34,639 nt of DNA from Alphaproteobacteria bacterium (GCA_024227565.1 JAAEUE010000025.1:1-34639), one strand, 5' to 3'. Shown: positions 8,588 through 17,153, counted from the stretch's first letter. The notes: generated from the sequence alone by a model not told the origin. Made by a program: numbers and translations.

Positions 8588-9238
8588 GTGAACGTCGCTA
8601 TTGTGGATTACGGTTCGGGCAACTTGCATTCCGCGTCCAAAGCCTTTGAACGGGCAGCGCGCGAAAGCGGGATTGCGGCCAACATTCAAGTCTCGCCTGA
8701 TCCCGACGTGGTGCGCCAGGCAGAGCGCATTGTGCTGCCAGGTGTCGGCGCTTTTACCGATTGCCGCGACGGACTGAAGGCCGTTCCTGGAATGTGGGAA
8801 GCGCTGGAAGAGCAGGTGCAGGCGCGCGGCAAGCCGTTCTTGGGCATTTGTGTGGGTATGCAGCTTTTGGCCGACCGGGGCTTGGAGTTTGTCACCACGG
8901 AAGGGTTTGGCTGGATTGGCGGCGATGTGTGCAAGATTGAGCCGGATGATGACACCTGCAAGATCCCTCACATGGGCTGGAACACCATCGACCCGGTGCG
9001 CCCGCACCCGGTGCTGGACGGCATCAAAACGGGCCCGGACGGCGCCCACGCCTATTTTGTGCACTCCTTCCACCTGCAGCCCCGCGATGAAGCCGACGTC
9101 GTGGCCTATGCCGACTATGGCGGGCCGGTCACCGCGCTCGTTGCGAAAGACAATATTGTAGCCACGCAATTTCACCCCGAGAAGAGCCAGACCCTGGGCC
9201 TGGCCCTGATCGCGAACTTTCTCAAGTGGACACCATGA
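8588..9238 (+). CDS. hisH: Imidazole glycerol phosphate synthase, glutaminase subunit (HisH)
   Basis: HisH releases ammonia from glutamine and feeds it through a channel to HisF, which closes the imidazole ring and releases AICAR. The class I glutamine amidotransferase triad is present: Cys88 in GICVGMQLL, His196 and Glu198 in [10 protein letters not shown]. The oxyanion-strand PGVGAF (51-56) and YFVHSFH are also typical. It starts at GTG 8588, 3 bp after the DUF2628 stop (AGGAGC lies a few bases upstream), and has the normal length of 216 residues. Its TGA overlaps the ATG of hisA in an ATGA, indicating translational coupling. Confidence 0.97.
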   Translation: MNVAIVDYGSGNLHSASKAFERAARESGIAANIQVSPDPDVVRQAERIVLPGVGAFTDCRDGLKAVPGMWEALEEQVQARGKPFLGICVGMQLLADRGLEFVTTEGFGWIGGDVCKIEPDDDTCKIPHMGWNTIDPVRPHPVLDGIKTGPDGAHAYFVHSFHLQPRDEADVVAYADYGGPVTALVAKDNIVATQFHPEKSQTLGLALIANFLKWTP

Positions 9239-9975
9239 TCCTGTTTCCCGCCATCGATCTTAAAGACGGCCAGTGCGTGCGCCTTGAACTGGGTGACATG
9301 GACAAGGCCACCGTGTTCAACGACGACGCCGGCGCACAGGCGGCAGCGTTTGAGGGCCAGGGTTTTGAGTGGCTGCACATCGTGGACCTGAACGGCGCCT
9401 TTGAAGGCAAGCCGGTGAATGGGCCCGCAGTGGAGGCCATTCTCGCCAACATCACCATTCCCGCCCAACTGGGCGGAGGTATCCGCGATCTTGCGACCAT
9501 CTCCATGTGGCTGGAGCGCGGCATCCGCAGGGTCATTCTGGGCACCATCGCCGTGCGTGACCCTGATTTGGTGCGCGAAGCCTGCAATGCCTTTCCAGGC
9601 CAAGTTGCCGTAGGCATTGACGCCAAGGGCGGCAAGGTTGCGGTTGAAGGCTGGGCGGAAACCTCTGAGTTGAGCGCCATCGATCTTGCCCGCCAGTTTG
9701 AGGACGCCGGCGTTTCGGCCATCATTTTCACCGATATCGACCGCGACGGCGTTTTGAAGGGTCTCAACATCCCCTCAACCCTGGCGTTGGCGGACGCTGT
9801 CTCGATCCCCATCATCGCGTCAGGCGGCCTGGCCTCAATCGCCGACATTGAGCGGCTTGTGGAACCGGACTGCGCCAAGCTTGAAGGGGCCATCTCCGGG
9901 CGGGCGCTCTATGACGGCCGGCTTGATCCGGCAGAAGCACTGTCGTTGATTGCCCAAAATCGGGGAGCGGCCTGA
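9235..9975 (+). CDS. hisA: ProFAR isomerase (HisA)
   Basis: HisA carries out the Amadori rearrangement of ProFAR to PRFAR, the fourth step of histidine biosynthesis. It is a (beta-alpha)8 barrel of 246 residues. The general base Asp8 is in FPAIDLKDG and the acid Asp129 in VGIDAKGG; the two phosphate-binding halves are recognisable as LGGGIRD and [20 protein letters not shown] and [14 protein letters not shown] close the family pattern. The ATG at 9235 overlaps the hisH stop (ATGA) and is preferred over the in-frame GTG at 9226. It shares one base with hisF at the 3' end (TGATG). Confidence 0.97.
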   Translation: MILFPAIDLKDGQCVRLELGDMDKATVFNDDAGAQAAAFEGQGFEWLHIVDLNGAFEGKPVNGPAVEAILANITIPAQLGGGIRDLATISMWLERGIRRVILGTIAVRDPDLVREACNAFPGQVAVGIDAKGGKVAVEGWAETSELSAIDLARQFEDAGVSAIIFTDIDRDGVLKGLNIPSTLALADAVSIPIIASGGLASIADIERLVEPDCAKLEGAISGRALYDGRLDPAEALSLIAQNRGAA

Positions 9976-10748
9976 TGCTAAAGGCGCGGATCATCCCCTG
10001 CCTCGATGTGAAGGACGGCCGCGTGGTCAAGGGCGTCAATTTCGTGGATCTGCGTGATGCCGGTGATCCAGTGGATGCGGCCAAGGCCTATGATGCTGCC
10101 GGGGCGGACGAGCTGTGCTTCCTGGACATAACCGCCAGCCACGAAGACCGCGACGTGATTTTTGATGTGGTAACAAAAACCGCCGAACACTGTTTCATGC
10201 CCCTCACCGTGGGCGGCGGCGTGCGCTCAACTGACGACATCCGCAAACTGCTGCTGGCGGGCGCTGACAAAGTGTCGATCAACACCTCGGCCGTGCGCAA
10301 CCCGGATCTGGTGCATGAGGCCGCGCTGAAGTTCGGTGCCCAGTGCATTGTTGTGGCAATTGATGCCAAGAAAGTCTCCGGCGAGGAGGAAGCGCCGCGC
10401 TGGGAGATCTTCACCCACGGCGGGCGCGAACCCACAGGCATTGATGCGGTGGAGTTTGCCCGCAAAGTCGTGGCGTTGGGCGCCGGCGAAATCCTGCTCA
10501 CCTCCATGGACCGGGATGGAACGGGCGAAGGTTTCAACATTCCCCTCACCCGCGCAATATCGGACGCGGTGAACGTTCCGGTGATTGCTTCGGGCGGCGT
10601 CGGCACCCTGGATCATATGGTTGAGGGCATCCGAGACGGCGGCGCAACTGCGGTTCTGGCAGCGTCGATTTTCCACTTTGGCACCTTCACCATCGCCGAA
10701 ACCAAGGCGCATATGGCAGCTGCGGGCATCCCGGTGCGTATGACATAA
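9975..10748 (+). CDS. hisF: Imidazole glycerol phosphate synthase, cyclase subunit (HisF)
   Basis: HisF combines PRFAR with the ammonia delivered by HisH to give imidazole glycerol phosphate and AICAR. It is a (beta-alpha)8 barrel of 257 residues, homologous to HisA. The catalytic Asp11 lies in [15 protein letters not shown] and Asp130 in IVVAIDAKK. The phosphate-binding segments [12 protein letters not shown] and [13 protein letters not shown], and [13 protein letters not shown], are as expected. Its ATG overlaps the hisA stop by one base, so hisH, hisA and hisF are translated as a coupled set. hisE follows after 63 bp with its own strong ribosome binding site. Confidence 0.98.
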   Translation: MLKARIIPCLDVKDGRVVKGVNFVDLRDAGDPVDAAKAYDAAGADELCFLDITASHEDRDVIFDVVTKTAEHCFMPLTVGGGVRSTDDIRKLLLAGADKVSINTSAVRNPDLVHEAALKFGAQCIVVAIDAKKVSGEEEAPRWEIFTHGGREPTGIDAVEFARKVVALGAGEILLTSMDRDGTGEGFNIPLTRAISDAVNVPVIASGGVGTLDHMVEGIRDGGATAVLAASIFHFGTFTIAETKAHMAAAGIPVRMT

Positions 10749-10796
10749 GTCTTAAGAGCATCAAGGCTCCGGCTCTGATAGTGTGTTGCGTTAGGA

Positions 10797-10803
10797 AAGG
10801 AGG
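10797..10803 (+). promoter_or_regulatory. Strong ribosome binding site of hisE
   Basis: AAGGAGG is a near-perfect Shine-Dalgarno sequence lying 8 bases before the hisE ATG at 10812. It is much stronger than the sites of the coupled hisH/hisA/hisF genes and fixes the hisE start. Confidence 0.75.
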
Positions 10804-10811
10804 TTCGCGAA

Positions 10812-11150
10812 ATGGCTTTGGCGAACCAAGACAATCTGAAGGTGCTTGCCGAATTGGCGGCCACCATCGCTGCGCGCAAATCTGCCGGCGCCGACACCTC
10901 CTACACAGCCTCATTGCTGGCCGGCGGCATCGACAAATGCGCCAAGAAGTTTGGCGAGGAGGCTGTTGAGCTTTTGCTGGCTGCCCCTGCCGGCGACAAA
11001 GCCCACAGCGCGGCTGAGGCGGCCGATGTCCTCTACCACCTGATGGTTCTGCTGGAATCAGCAGATGTGCCTCTCGACGATGTGCTGAACACGTTGGCGG
11101 CGCGCCAGGGCACGAGCGGCCACGCAGAAAAGGCCGCCCGTTCAACCTGA
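10812..11150 (+). CDS. hisE: Phosphoribosyl-ATP pyrophosphatase (HisE)
   Basis: HisE hydrolyses phosphoribosyl-ATP to phosphoribosyl-AMP and pyrophosphate, the second step of histidine biosynthesis. It is an all-alpha MazG-like NTP pyrophosphatase of 112 residues. The metal-binding acidic residues are visible in KKFGEEAVELLLAA and in AAEAADVLYHLMVLLE, the usual two-helix arrangement. SYTASLLAGGIDKCAKK is the family's N-terminal pattern. HisI (the next step) is not fused to it and not in the window. coaA follows 12 bp later, in the order seen in other Hyphomicrobiales. Confidence 0.96.
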   Translation: MALANQDNLKVLAELAATIAARKSAGADTSYTASLLAGGIDKCAKKFGEEAVELLLAAPAGDKAHSAAEAADVLYHLMVLLESADVPLDDVLNTLAARQGTSGHAEKAARST

Positions 11151-11162
11151 GCGGCATGACCG

Positions 11163-12119
11163 ATGAGCAAAAAGCCCGACACCTCTGGTCTTTCGCCCTT
11201 CCGCAGTTTCTCGCGCGAGAAATGGGCCAAATTGCGTGCAGATACGCCCATGACCCTGTCGGAAGAAGAGGTTGCAGACCTTTCCGGGCTCAGCGTCCAG
11301 GTGTCGTTGGATGAGGTGGCGGAGATCTACCTGCCTCTGTCGCGCCTCCTCAGCCTCTATGTGGAGGCAAGCCAGGACCTGTTCCGCGATACGCAAAAGT
11401 TCCTGGGCGGCCTGAGCGGCAAGGTGCCCTACATCATCGGCATGGGCGGTTCGGTGGCTGTTGGAAAGAGCACCACAGCGCGCATCTTGCGCAAGTTGCT
11501 GGCCCGCTGGCCGAACCATCCCAAGGTGGACCTGCTCACCACAGATGGTTTTCTGCAGCCCAATGCGGTGCTGGAAGAGCGCGGGCTGATGAACCGCAAG
11601 GGCTTTCCGGAAAGCTACAATGTGAGCCATTTGCTGCGGGTCTTGAGCGACATCAAGGCCGGGCACCGCTATGTTGAGGCGCCGGTTTATTCGCATTTGC
11701 ACTATGACGTCTCGCCGGTGGAAACCGTGCGCTTTGACCAGCCGGACATTCTGATCGTGGAAGGCATCAATGTACTGCAGGTCGGCACGCCGCCTGCCGA
11801 CGGTGAGGCTGTTCCCTTTGTCTCTGATTTCTTTGACTTTTCCGTCTACATCGATGCCAGGGCGGAGATCCTGCGTGAGTGGTACGTGGAGCGGTTTTTC
11901 CGTCTGCGTGAAACCGCCTTCCAGGACCCTGAATCCTACTTCCACCGCTATGCATCGCTGACCGACAAAGAGACCCACAAGACCGCCAACCAGATTTGGG
12001 ACACCATCAACTTGGTCAATTTGCGTGAAAACGTTCAACCCACCCGCCACCGGGCCGACCTGATCCTGCACAAGGGCGTGGACCATGAGGTTGAAGAGGT
12101 TTTCCTGCGCAAGCTATGA
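11163..12119 (+). CDS. coaA: Type I pantothenate kinase (CoaA)
   Basis: CoaA phosphorylates pantothenate with ATP, the first and regulated step of coenzyme A synthesis, in the cytosol. The 318-residue length is standard. The P-loop GSVAVGKST (96-104) is preceded by [19 protein letters not shown] carries the conserved Asp that acts as base, and [11 protein letters not shown] and [10 protein letters not shown] belong to the pantothenate pocket. VEGINVLQ and the C-terminal [20 protein letters not shown] complete the family pattern. It starts 12 bp after hisE, so it is probably expressed with the histidine genes. Feedback inhibition by CoA is known for the family but cannot be read here. Confidence 0.97.
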   Translation: MSKKPDTSGLSPFRSFSREKWAKLRADTPMTLSEEEVADLSGLSVQVSLDEVAEIYLPLSRLLSLYVEASQDLFRDTQKFLGGLSGKVPYIIGMGGSVAVGKSTTARILRKLLARWPNHPKVDLLTTDGFLQPNAVLEERGLMNRKGFPESYNVSHLLRVLSDIKAGHRYVEAPVYSHLHYDVSPVETVRFDQPDILIVEGINVLQVGTPPADGEAVPFVSDFFDFSVYIDARAEILREWYVERFFRLRETAFQDPESYFHRYASLTDKETHKTANQIWDTINLVNLRENVQPTRHRADLILHKGVDHEVEEVFLRKL

Positions 12120-12149
12120 ATCATCAAACGACCGAACGCAGAGGACGTC

Positions 12150-13721
12150 ATGGAAATTGCACTAACCCCGCTTGATTTCGCCCGCCGCGCACGCCGGCTT
12201 TACCCTGAGCGCGAAGCCGTCGTTGATGGCGATTTGCGTTTTACCTATGAACAGTTTCTGGACCGCTGCGACCGTTGGTCATCAGCTCTTCAGGCCATGG
12301 GCGTGGAACACGGCGACCGGGTGGCCTACATCGCGCCCAACACACACTCGCACCTGGAAGCATATTACGCCGTGCCACAGATCGGCGCCGTGCTGGTGCC
12401 CATCAACTACCGGCTGCTGCCGGATGATTTTGAGTACATCATCAACCATTGCGGTGCGTCGGTGATATGCGCGCATCCCGACTACTTTGAGGCCATTGAG
12501 AGCATTCGCGGCAAGTTGGCAAACGTGAAGCACTATGTGGCGTTGGAAGGGGCCCACGAAGGGTGGACCGACTATGAGACAGCCCTCAAGGCGCAGTCCC
12601 CAGCGTATTCGCCGGTAGAGATTGAGGAGAACGACCTGCTCACGATCAACTACACCAGCGGCACGACAGCACGTCCAAAGGGCGTGATGATCACCCACCG
12701 CAATGCTTACATCAACGTCATGGGCACCTTGTCCCATCATCACCTGACACCGGCTGACCGTTACCTGTGGACCCTGCCGATGTTCCACGCAAATGGCTGG
12801 ACCTTCACCTGGATCAACACGGCACGCGGCATGGCCCATGTGTGTTTGCGCAAGGTGGAACCGGCACTGATCTACAAGCTGATCAAAGATGAGGACATCA
12901 CCATGTTCTGCGCCGCCCCCACGGTGCTGATCGGCATGGCGAACGCGCCAGAGGAACTCAGAGCCGGGGTGCCTCGGGGTGTGCGCCTGTTCACGGCTGG
13001 CGCTCCGCCTGCTGCGGCCACCATCGAGCTGATTGAGAGCGAGCTCGGATGGGAACTCACCCACGTTTATGGCCTCACCGAAACAGCGCCTCTGATCACG
13101 GTGTGTGAGGCCCGGCCCGAACATCAGAACTTGCCCGCGGCAGAACTGGCGAAAATCAAGTCGCGTCAAGGAGTTGAGCTTGTCAGTTCCGGCGAGCTCC
13201 GGGTGATCGACGAAGACGGCAATGAAGTGCCGCATGACGGCGAAACCCTTGGTGAGATTACCGTTCGGGGCAATGTGGTGATGAAAGGCTACTACAACGA
13301 CAAGGGCGCAACTGATGCCGCCATCAAGGATGGCTGGTTTCACTCAGGCGACGCCGCGGTTGTTCACCCCGACGGCTTTGTGGAGATCCGCGACCGTTTC
13401 AAGGACGTGATCATCAGCGGCGGCGAAAACATCTCCTCGGTTGAGGTGGAGGGCTGCCTGTTGACGCATCCTGCGGTGCAGGAAGTTGCGGTTGTTGGCA
13501 TGTCGCACGAAAAATGGGGGGAAGCTCCCCATGCGTTCATCATTCTGCGCCAGGGAGCTGAGGCCAGCGAAGATGAGCTCAAGCTGCATGTGCGCAACAA
13601 CCTTGCCCATTTCAAAACACCCCAATGGGTGAGCATCGTGGACGATCTGCCGAAAACAGCGACCGGCAAGGTGCAGAAATACGTTCTACGCGGCAGCAAG
13701 GCAGGCATCACGCGGCAGTAG
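12150..13721 (+). CDS. Acyl-CoA synthetase (AMP-forming, ANL superfamily)
   Basis: This enzyme activates a carboxylic acid with ATP to an acyl-adenylate and then to the CoA thioester. The 523 residues contain the AMP-binding motif YTSGTTARPKG (168-178), the A5 motif YGLTETAP, the hinge region GWFHSGDAAVVHPDG and IRDRFKDVIISGGENIS, and the C-terminal catalytic Lys in PKTATGKVQKY. The overall pattern resembles medium-chain fatty-acyl and methylthiopropionate (DmdB) CoA ligases of alphaproteobacteria, but motifs alone cannot fix the substrate. A reasonable site (AGAGGA) lies 5 bases before the ATG. It follows coaA by 30 bp on the same strand, so both a CoA-making and a CoA-using gene lie together. 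A weak terminator follows. Confidence 0.93.
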   Translation: MEIALTPLDFARRARRLYPEREAVVDGDLRFTYEQFLDRCDRWSSALQAMGVEHGDRVAYIAPNTHSHLEAYYAVPQIGAVLVPINYRLLPDDFEYIINHCGASVICAHPDYFEAIESIRGKLANVKHYVALEGAHEGWTDYETALKAQSPAYSPVEIEENDLLTINYTSGTTARPKGVMITHRNAYINVMGTLSHHHLTPADRYLWTLPMFHANGWTFTWINTARGMAHVCLRKVEPALIYKLIKDEDITMFCAAPTVLIGMANAPEELRAGVPRGVRLFTAGAPPAAATIELIESELGWELTHVYGLTETAPLITVCEARPEHQNLPAAELAKIKSRQGVELVSSGELRVIDEDGNEVPHDGETLGEITVRGNVVMKGYYNDKGATDAAIKDGWFHSGDAAVVHPDGFVEIRDRFKDVIISGGENISSVEVEGCLLTHPAVQEVAVVGMSHEKWGEAPHAFIILRQGAEASEDELKLHVRNNLAHFKTPQWVSIVDDLPKTATGKVQKYVLRGSKAGITRQ

Positions 13722-13741
13722 AACCGGACGGCCGGTTTCTT
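13722..13741 (+). terminator. Possible terminator after the acyl-CoA synthetase
   Basis: AACCGG and CCGGTT form a 6-bp perfect stem around ACGG, followed by TCTT. The stem starts at the base after the stop codon. It is short with a weak T-tract, so intrinsic termination is possible but not certain. Confidence 0.4.
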
Positions 13742-13834
13742 AAGGCTATCTTACGCCGGTCGGTAAAATGCAGACGCTCGGATTGAGCTGGATTTAGACC
13801 ATTTGTGCGATGTTCCCCTGACTAGGATTAGGGG

Positions 13835-14434
13835 ATGGCTATGCGCGATTACATCAAACTCATTCTCGGTGCCTTCTTGGTGATGGCCAGTGCAGCAGGT
13901 GCATTTTCGGCGCTGAACGGCACGGCTAAACAGGCTGCACAGAGCATTGTCGACAATGCCGTGGACACCACCGGCGTCATCGAAAAGCGGGTCAAACATA
14001 CCGTGGCTACGCGCAAAGGCAGAATTGGCGCCATGGGTAGCTACTACACCATGACCTATGGTTTCACGACGCTTGAGGGCAAGAAGTATTCCGCTGAGAT
14101 CAACGTCTCGAAGGAAGACGCCTACGCGGTGAACGACGGCCAGAAGATCGCCGTGCGCTACAACAAGAACCAGCCCACAATCAATGCGGCGACCGGGTTC
14201 AAAGATTATTTCAGTCAGGAAGACGTTGAGAATCTGCCCTATGGCACGATCTTGTTCAGCGCCTTCCTCATGCTGATGGGCGGGCTCTGGCTGTGCTGGT
14301 CGGGCGGCCGCAACATTTTCCCATCAGGTGCACAATTCTCCCTAGGCGGGGGCGGCGGCAACCACGCCCTGCCTCAAAGTCGGTTGGACAGTATCAACCG
14401 TTCTGGGGGGGCCTCGACCTTCGGTCAGCGCTGA
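13835..14434 (+). CDS. DUF3592-like membrane protein
   Basis: The 199-residue protein has an N-terminal membrane segment (about 7-26, LILGAFLVMASAAGAFSAL) and a soluble beta-rich domain of about 100 residues. That domain carries the pattern TGVIEKRV...YYTMTYGFTTLEGKKYSAEINVS...GQKIAVRYNKNQP, which is how DUF3592 domains look. A second membrane segment (about 134-153, GTILFSAFLMLMGGLWLCW) is followed by a Gly-rich tail. DUF3592 proteins occur widely with no known biochemical role, and the soluble domain should face the periplasm here. A second ATG 6 bases downstream (13841) has slightly better spacing to the AGGGG upstream. The gene converges on the adenosine kinase gene, with a repeat between them. 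Confidence 0.72.
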   Translation: MAMRDYIKLILGAFLVMASAAGAFSALNGTAKQAAQSIVDNAVDTTGVIEKRVKHTVATRKGRIGAMGSYYTMTYGFTTLEGKKYSAEINVSKEDAYAVNDGQKIAVRYNKNQPTINAATGFKDYFSQEDVENLPYGTILFSAFLMLMGGLWLCWSGGRNIFPSGAQFSLGGGGGNHALPQSRLDSINRSGGASTFGQR

Positions 14435-14448
14435 GGAACGGTGTGCAG

Positions 14449-14522
14449 CCCTCGGGCTTGACCCGAGGGCCCACGGCCCCTCAATCCGAATTGTGAATGG
14501 GTCCTCGGGTCAAGCCCGAGGG
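14449..14522. repeat. Paired palindromes between convergent genes
   Basis: CCCTCGGG-CTTGA-CCCGAGGG (14449-14469) is a perfect 8-bp stem. Its reverse complement recurs as CCTCGGG-TCAAG-CCCGAGG at 14503-14521, so the two copies also form one long hairpin with each other (GCCCA and TGGG extend the pairing inward). They lie between the 3' ends of the DUF3592 gene and the adenosine kinase gene. The motif GGGTCAAGCCCGAGG is a known dispersed palindrome in alphaproteobacteria. A bidirectional terminator role is possible. Confidence 0.7.
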
Positions 14523-14544
14523 CGTCAAAGTGAGATTTGCAGTA

Positions 14545-15540
14545 TTAGTCCAGCCCATGCTGGCGGGCGAGATCGGCAAACGGGGTTTCAGGCCGGGCGC
14601 CCACGTGGCTGATAATCTCAGAAGCCGCCAAAACGCCCAGCTTTCCGCATGTTTCCAGGTCGCGGCCATGGGTTACCCCATAGAGGAAACCAGCGGCAAA
14701 CATGTCGCCGGCACCAGTGGTGTCCACCACCTGTTTCACTGGAACCGCCGGCACATGGGCGGTATGGTCGCCGCTCACCACCACGCAGCCCTTTTCTGAA
14801 CGGGTGAGCGCGGCCAGCTCGCAGTCGGCCTTTACCTTCACAGCCGCCTCATCGAAATCATCCACCTGATAAAGGCTCATGATCTCCAACTCGTTGGCGA
14901 ACAGGATGTCCACATTGCCTTTCACCAGCTCCAGAAAGCCCTCCCGGTGACGTTCCACGCAGAACGGGTCTGACAGGGTGAGCGAGACCTTGCGGCCTGC
15001 TGCTCGGGCAATTCTGGCGGCCTCACGAAAGGCCTCCTTGGCGGCCTCAGGGTCCCATAGATACCCCTCCAGGTAAGTTACCTGGGCAGAGGCAATGAGG
15101 TCAGCATCCAGATCTTGCGGCCCAAGCTGCACACAAGCGCCCAGATAGGTGTTCATGGTGCGCTCGCCGTCCGGGGTCACCAGAATGAGGCTGCGCGCTG
15201 TGGAGGGCCCCTCGCCCGCCAGAGCCGTTTCAAACGTGACGCCGCTGGCGCGGATGTCGTGGCTGAAGACCTTGCCCAGCTGATCGTCCTTCACCTTGCC
15301 CACATAGGCACCGGTGCCTCCGAACGAAGCCACGCCCACAATGGTGTTGGCGGCCGAGCCGCCGGAAATCTCGATGCTGGGCCCGGTGTCCGCATAGAGT
15401 TCCTCGGCGCGGGCCTCATCGATCAGGTTCATCCCGCCCTTGGGGATGTCATGGCTGCTTAGAAACTCATCTGTGGTGCGCGAGATGACATCGACAATCG
15501 CGTTGCCGATGCCGAGCACGTTATGGCGGGGCTCACTCAA
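14545..15540 (-). CDS. PfkB-family kinase, probable adenosine kinase
   Basis: Ribokinase-fold sugar kinase of 331 residues. The N-terminal NVLGIGNAIVDVISRT and KGGMNLIDEARAEELY, followed by SGGSAANTIVGVASFGG, match bacterial adenosine kinase-type proteins that phosphorylate adenosine to AMP for purine salvage. The C-terminal PfkB signature VDTTGAGDMFAAGFLYG contains the catalytic base Asp279 and the anion hole GAGD. Two-residue details that would separate adenosine from other nucleosides or sugars cannot be judged by eye. The gene is separated from its neighbours by a repeat at its 3' end and a divergent EI24-like gene at its 5' end (about 165 bp), and it is probably transcribed alone. Confidence 0.9.
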   Translation of the reverse strand: MSEPRHNVLGIGNAIVDVISRTTDEFLSSHDIPKGGMNLIDEARAEELYADTGPSIEISGGSAANTIVGVASFGGTGAYVGKVKDDQLGKVFSHDIRASGVTFETALAGEGPSTARSLILVTPDGERTMNTYLGACVQLGPQDLDADLIASAQVTYLEGYLWDPEAAKEAFREAARIARAAGRKVSLTLSDPFCVERHREGFLELVKGNVDILFANELEIMSLYQVDDFDEAAVKVKADCELAALTRSEKGCVVVSGDHTAHVPAVPVKQVVDTTGAGDMFAAGFLYGVTHGRDLETCGKLGVLAASEIISHVGARPETPFADLARQHGLD

Positions 15541-15705
15541 GGGGCTGGTCCTGTGGTTGGAAGGGGCGTCGTCGTTGGTTCAAGAATTGGGGCGCGAGTA
15601 TAGCCATGGGGCCCGGGGGCGCAAGCACCCAAACACTTGTTTTTCAGGCGGGCTGCCCCCATCTGGTTTGAGGGTAAACGAGCAACTGGTAAAAGGGCCT
15701 CCCCT

Positions 15706-16407
15706 ATGATTTCTGCGGCGCTCAAGGCTTTTGAGCAGATGTTTTCCACGCCCTTCCGTAAGGTTCTGCTCAAGTCACTGGGCCTCACGGTGGTGCTGTT
15801 CATCGCGTTGGCGATTGCGGTTCAGCTTGGGCTGGGCGCCATCACCTTCTCGTCCACCGAATGGATTGACTGGGCCGCCGGCTGGTTTGCCGGGCTCGGC
15901 GCCATTGCCCTGCTTCTGGTGGGCGGGTTCTTCCTGATTGGCCCGGTCACGGCGCTGTTTGCCGGCCTGTTCCTCGACGATATTGCTGAGCGCGTGGAGT
16001 TGAAACACTATCCTGGCGATGCGCCGGGAAGCCCGATGCCCATGGCCGCTGGCCTCTTTATGGCCGTGCAGTTCGCAGCCATCATCCTGCTGGTCCACCT
16101 CTTCATGCTGCCCATGTTGTTGTTCGGTCTTGGGGCAATTGGCATGGTTTTGGGCAATGCCTACTTGTTGGGGCGTGAATTCTTCCAAATGGTGGGTATG
16201 CGCCATCTGCCTGTTGCTGAAGCGCGCGAGCTGCGCAAGCGCAACGCGGGCCGGGTGTTTGCGGCCGGGCTCATTCCGGCGGCATTCGCCTTTGTCCCGC
16301 TCGGCAATCTCATCATGCCGCTGTTCACAACGGCCTACATGACCCACATCTTCAAAACCGTGCAGCGCGACGAGCAAATGGCCCTGGCGGCCCATCCGGC
16401 GCGCTAG
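15706..16407 (+). CDS. EI24/CysZ-like membrane protein
   Basis: The 233-residue inner-membrane protein starts MISAALKAFEQMFSTPFRKVLLKS, the pattern of the EI24 domain family, which includes the sulfate permease CysZ. It has about five or six membrane segments: LGLTVVLFIALAIAVQLGLG, WAAGWFAGLGAIALLLVGGF, IGPVTALFAGLFLDDIAERV (a family landmark), and FMAVQFAAIILLVHLFMLPM with its continuation. The last is AAGLIPAAFAFVPLGNLIMP. Substrate and role are unknown; no cys genes lie nearby, so sulfate transport is not supported by context. The ATG at 15706 is chosen over the upstream in-frame start at 15637 because the family starts here. Its TAG stop lies inside the first bases of the hairpin element at 16404. 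Confidence 0.87.
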   Translation: MISAALKAFEQMFSTPFRKVLLKSLGLTVVLFIALAIAVQLGLGAITFSSTEWIDWAAGWFAGLGAIALLLVGGFFLIGPVTALFAGLFLDDIAERVELKHYPGDAPGSPMPMAAGLFMAVQFAAIILLVHLFMLPMLLFGLGAIGMVLGNAYLLGREFFQMVGMRHLPVAEARELRKRNAGRVFAAGLIPAAFAFVPLGNLIMPLFTTAYMTHIFKTVQRDEQMALAAHPAR

Positions 16408-16483
16408 GGCAACCTGCGATCAGACAGTTACGTCTGAGCGGAGTTAAGTTGCTCGCCCGCAACGAAAATCTTGGGCATCTTTC
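16404..16483 (+). repeat. Intergenic hairpin element, copy A
   Basis: This 80-bp stretch starts with CTAGGGCAACCT and ends near GGGCATCTTTC. It aligns without gaps to the reverse complement of 25164-25243 with 65 of 80 identical bases. The first 55 bases can fold on themselves: GGGCAAC pairs with GTTGCTC (one G-T pair), and TCAGAC pairs with GTCTGA. The TAG at its start is the stop codon of the EI24-like gene. It is probably a REP/MITE-like dispersed element. Confidence 0.75.
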
Positions 16484-16509
16484 ACCGCGCACCTGCAAGC
16501 TGGACCTGC

Positions 16510-16713
16510 CTAGCGGGAGCGGGCTGCGCCGCGCCGCATGGCGGATGCTGATTTGATGTTTGCATTGCCGGCCATGGAGCTCACATGCTCGGGCCGGGTA
16601 TTGGCGCGGCCGGGCCGTTCGGGGGCCTCAGGCTTGTCGCTTTTGGCACCGGGATTGGCCGCCTTGGCTGCTGCTCTGGCTTTCGCCCGGGCCCGGGCTT
16701 TGGCTTTCGTCAT
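16510..16713 (-). CDS. Small basic Ala/Lys/Arg-rich protein
   Basis: A 67-residue protein starting MTKAKARARAKARAAAKAAN and ending MRRGAARSR. It is about one-third basic, with a repeated Ala-Lys-Ala-Arg N-terminus likely to be helical and a flexible Pro/Gly-containing middle. I recall conserved short proteins in Hyphomicrobiales with the same layout (MTKAKARxRAK start, RRGAARSR end), which supports a real gene. A GGAAAGG site lies 10 bases before the ATG. The charge suggests nucleic-acid or ribosome contact, but no function is known and none is claimed. It stands alone on the minus strand between the EI24-like gene and a long non-coding stretch. Confidence 0.7.
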   Translation of the reverse strand: MTKAKARARAKARAAAKAANPGAKSDKPEAPERPGRANTRPEHVSSMAGNANIKSASAMRRGAARSR

Positions 16714-16961
16714 GGCAAGTGCACCTTTCCAGCGAGGTTGAGACCACAGAGGGTCTTCCCCCCTGCGATAGCCGACAAACGCCTAAAACACAATGGTGTG
16801 GATCAAATCTTGTGCGGTGCACCATTATTTTTTCAAGCCAAATCAGCGCATTACAGTTAAGTGGGTTCGTTTGGCAGTTTAATGACTTTGCGGCCAGATT
16901 TAAGCTTGAATGCCCGTAGTGCGGGCAGATTATGTATATACATATTACTCTCCCCTCCCCC

Positions 16962-16985
16962 CATCCCTGCACAGGTGGGGATCCA
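16962..16985 (+). repeat. REP-like palindrome (copy 2)
   Basis: CATCCCTGCACAGGTGGGGATCCA follows the consensus CATCCCYGC-loop-GCRGGGATCCA with a damaged stem: ATCCC pairs with GGGAT, but the GC next to the loop is lost. It belongs to the same family as the copies near 120, 26980 and 27040. Confidence 0.55.
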
Positions 16986-17095
16986 TCGCTCAGGGGATGG
17001 AGACTTCAATGTTTGCTGTGGGCAACACAGCGGACATAAGAAACCTCTTCTGCCGCATGAAGACGCCGGGCGTCTGAATTACCCCGGAAACTCAC

Positions 17096-17153
17096 CGTTG
17101 GCTGACGGTAGAAAATGACCCATTCCGAAAATGTGCCTCGTTGACTGACAGTA
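17096..17153 (+). promoter_or_regulatory. Direct-repeat operator candidate before the 5-alpha-reductase gene
   Basis: CGTTGGCTGACGGTA (17096-17110) and CGTTGACTGACAGTA (17139-17153) agree at 13 of 15 positions and start 43 bp apart, about four helical turns, so a regulator bound at both would sit on the same face. They lie 53-111 bp before the ATG at 17207. The protein that would bind is unknown. Confidence 0.4.

Noticed and set aside
11142..12086. Long minus-strand open frame opposite coaA
   Set aside because: Shadow of coaA; the protein is rich in His/Arg/Gln as expected from a reversed high-GC gene.
12282..13343. Long minus-strand open frame opposite the acyl-CoA synthetase
   Set aside because: Shadow of a well-defined ANL enzyme; no motif or ribosome site.
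16861..17118. 85-codon open frame in the stretch before the 5-alpha-reductase gene
   Set aside because: It runs through a REP-like palindrome, has no ribosome binding site and resembles no known protein.
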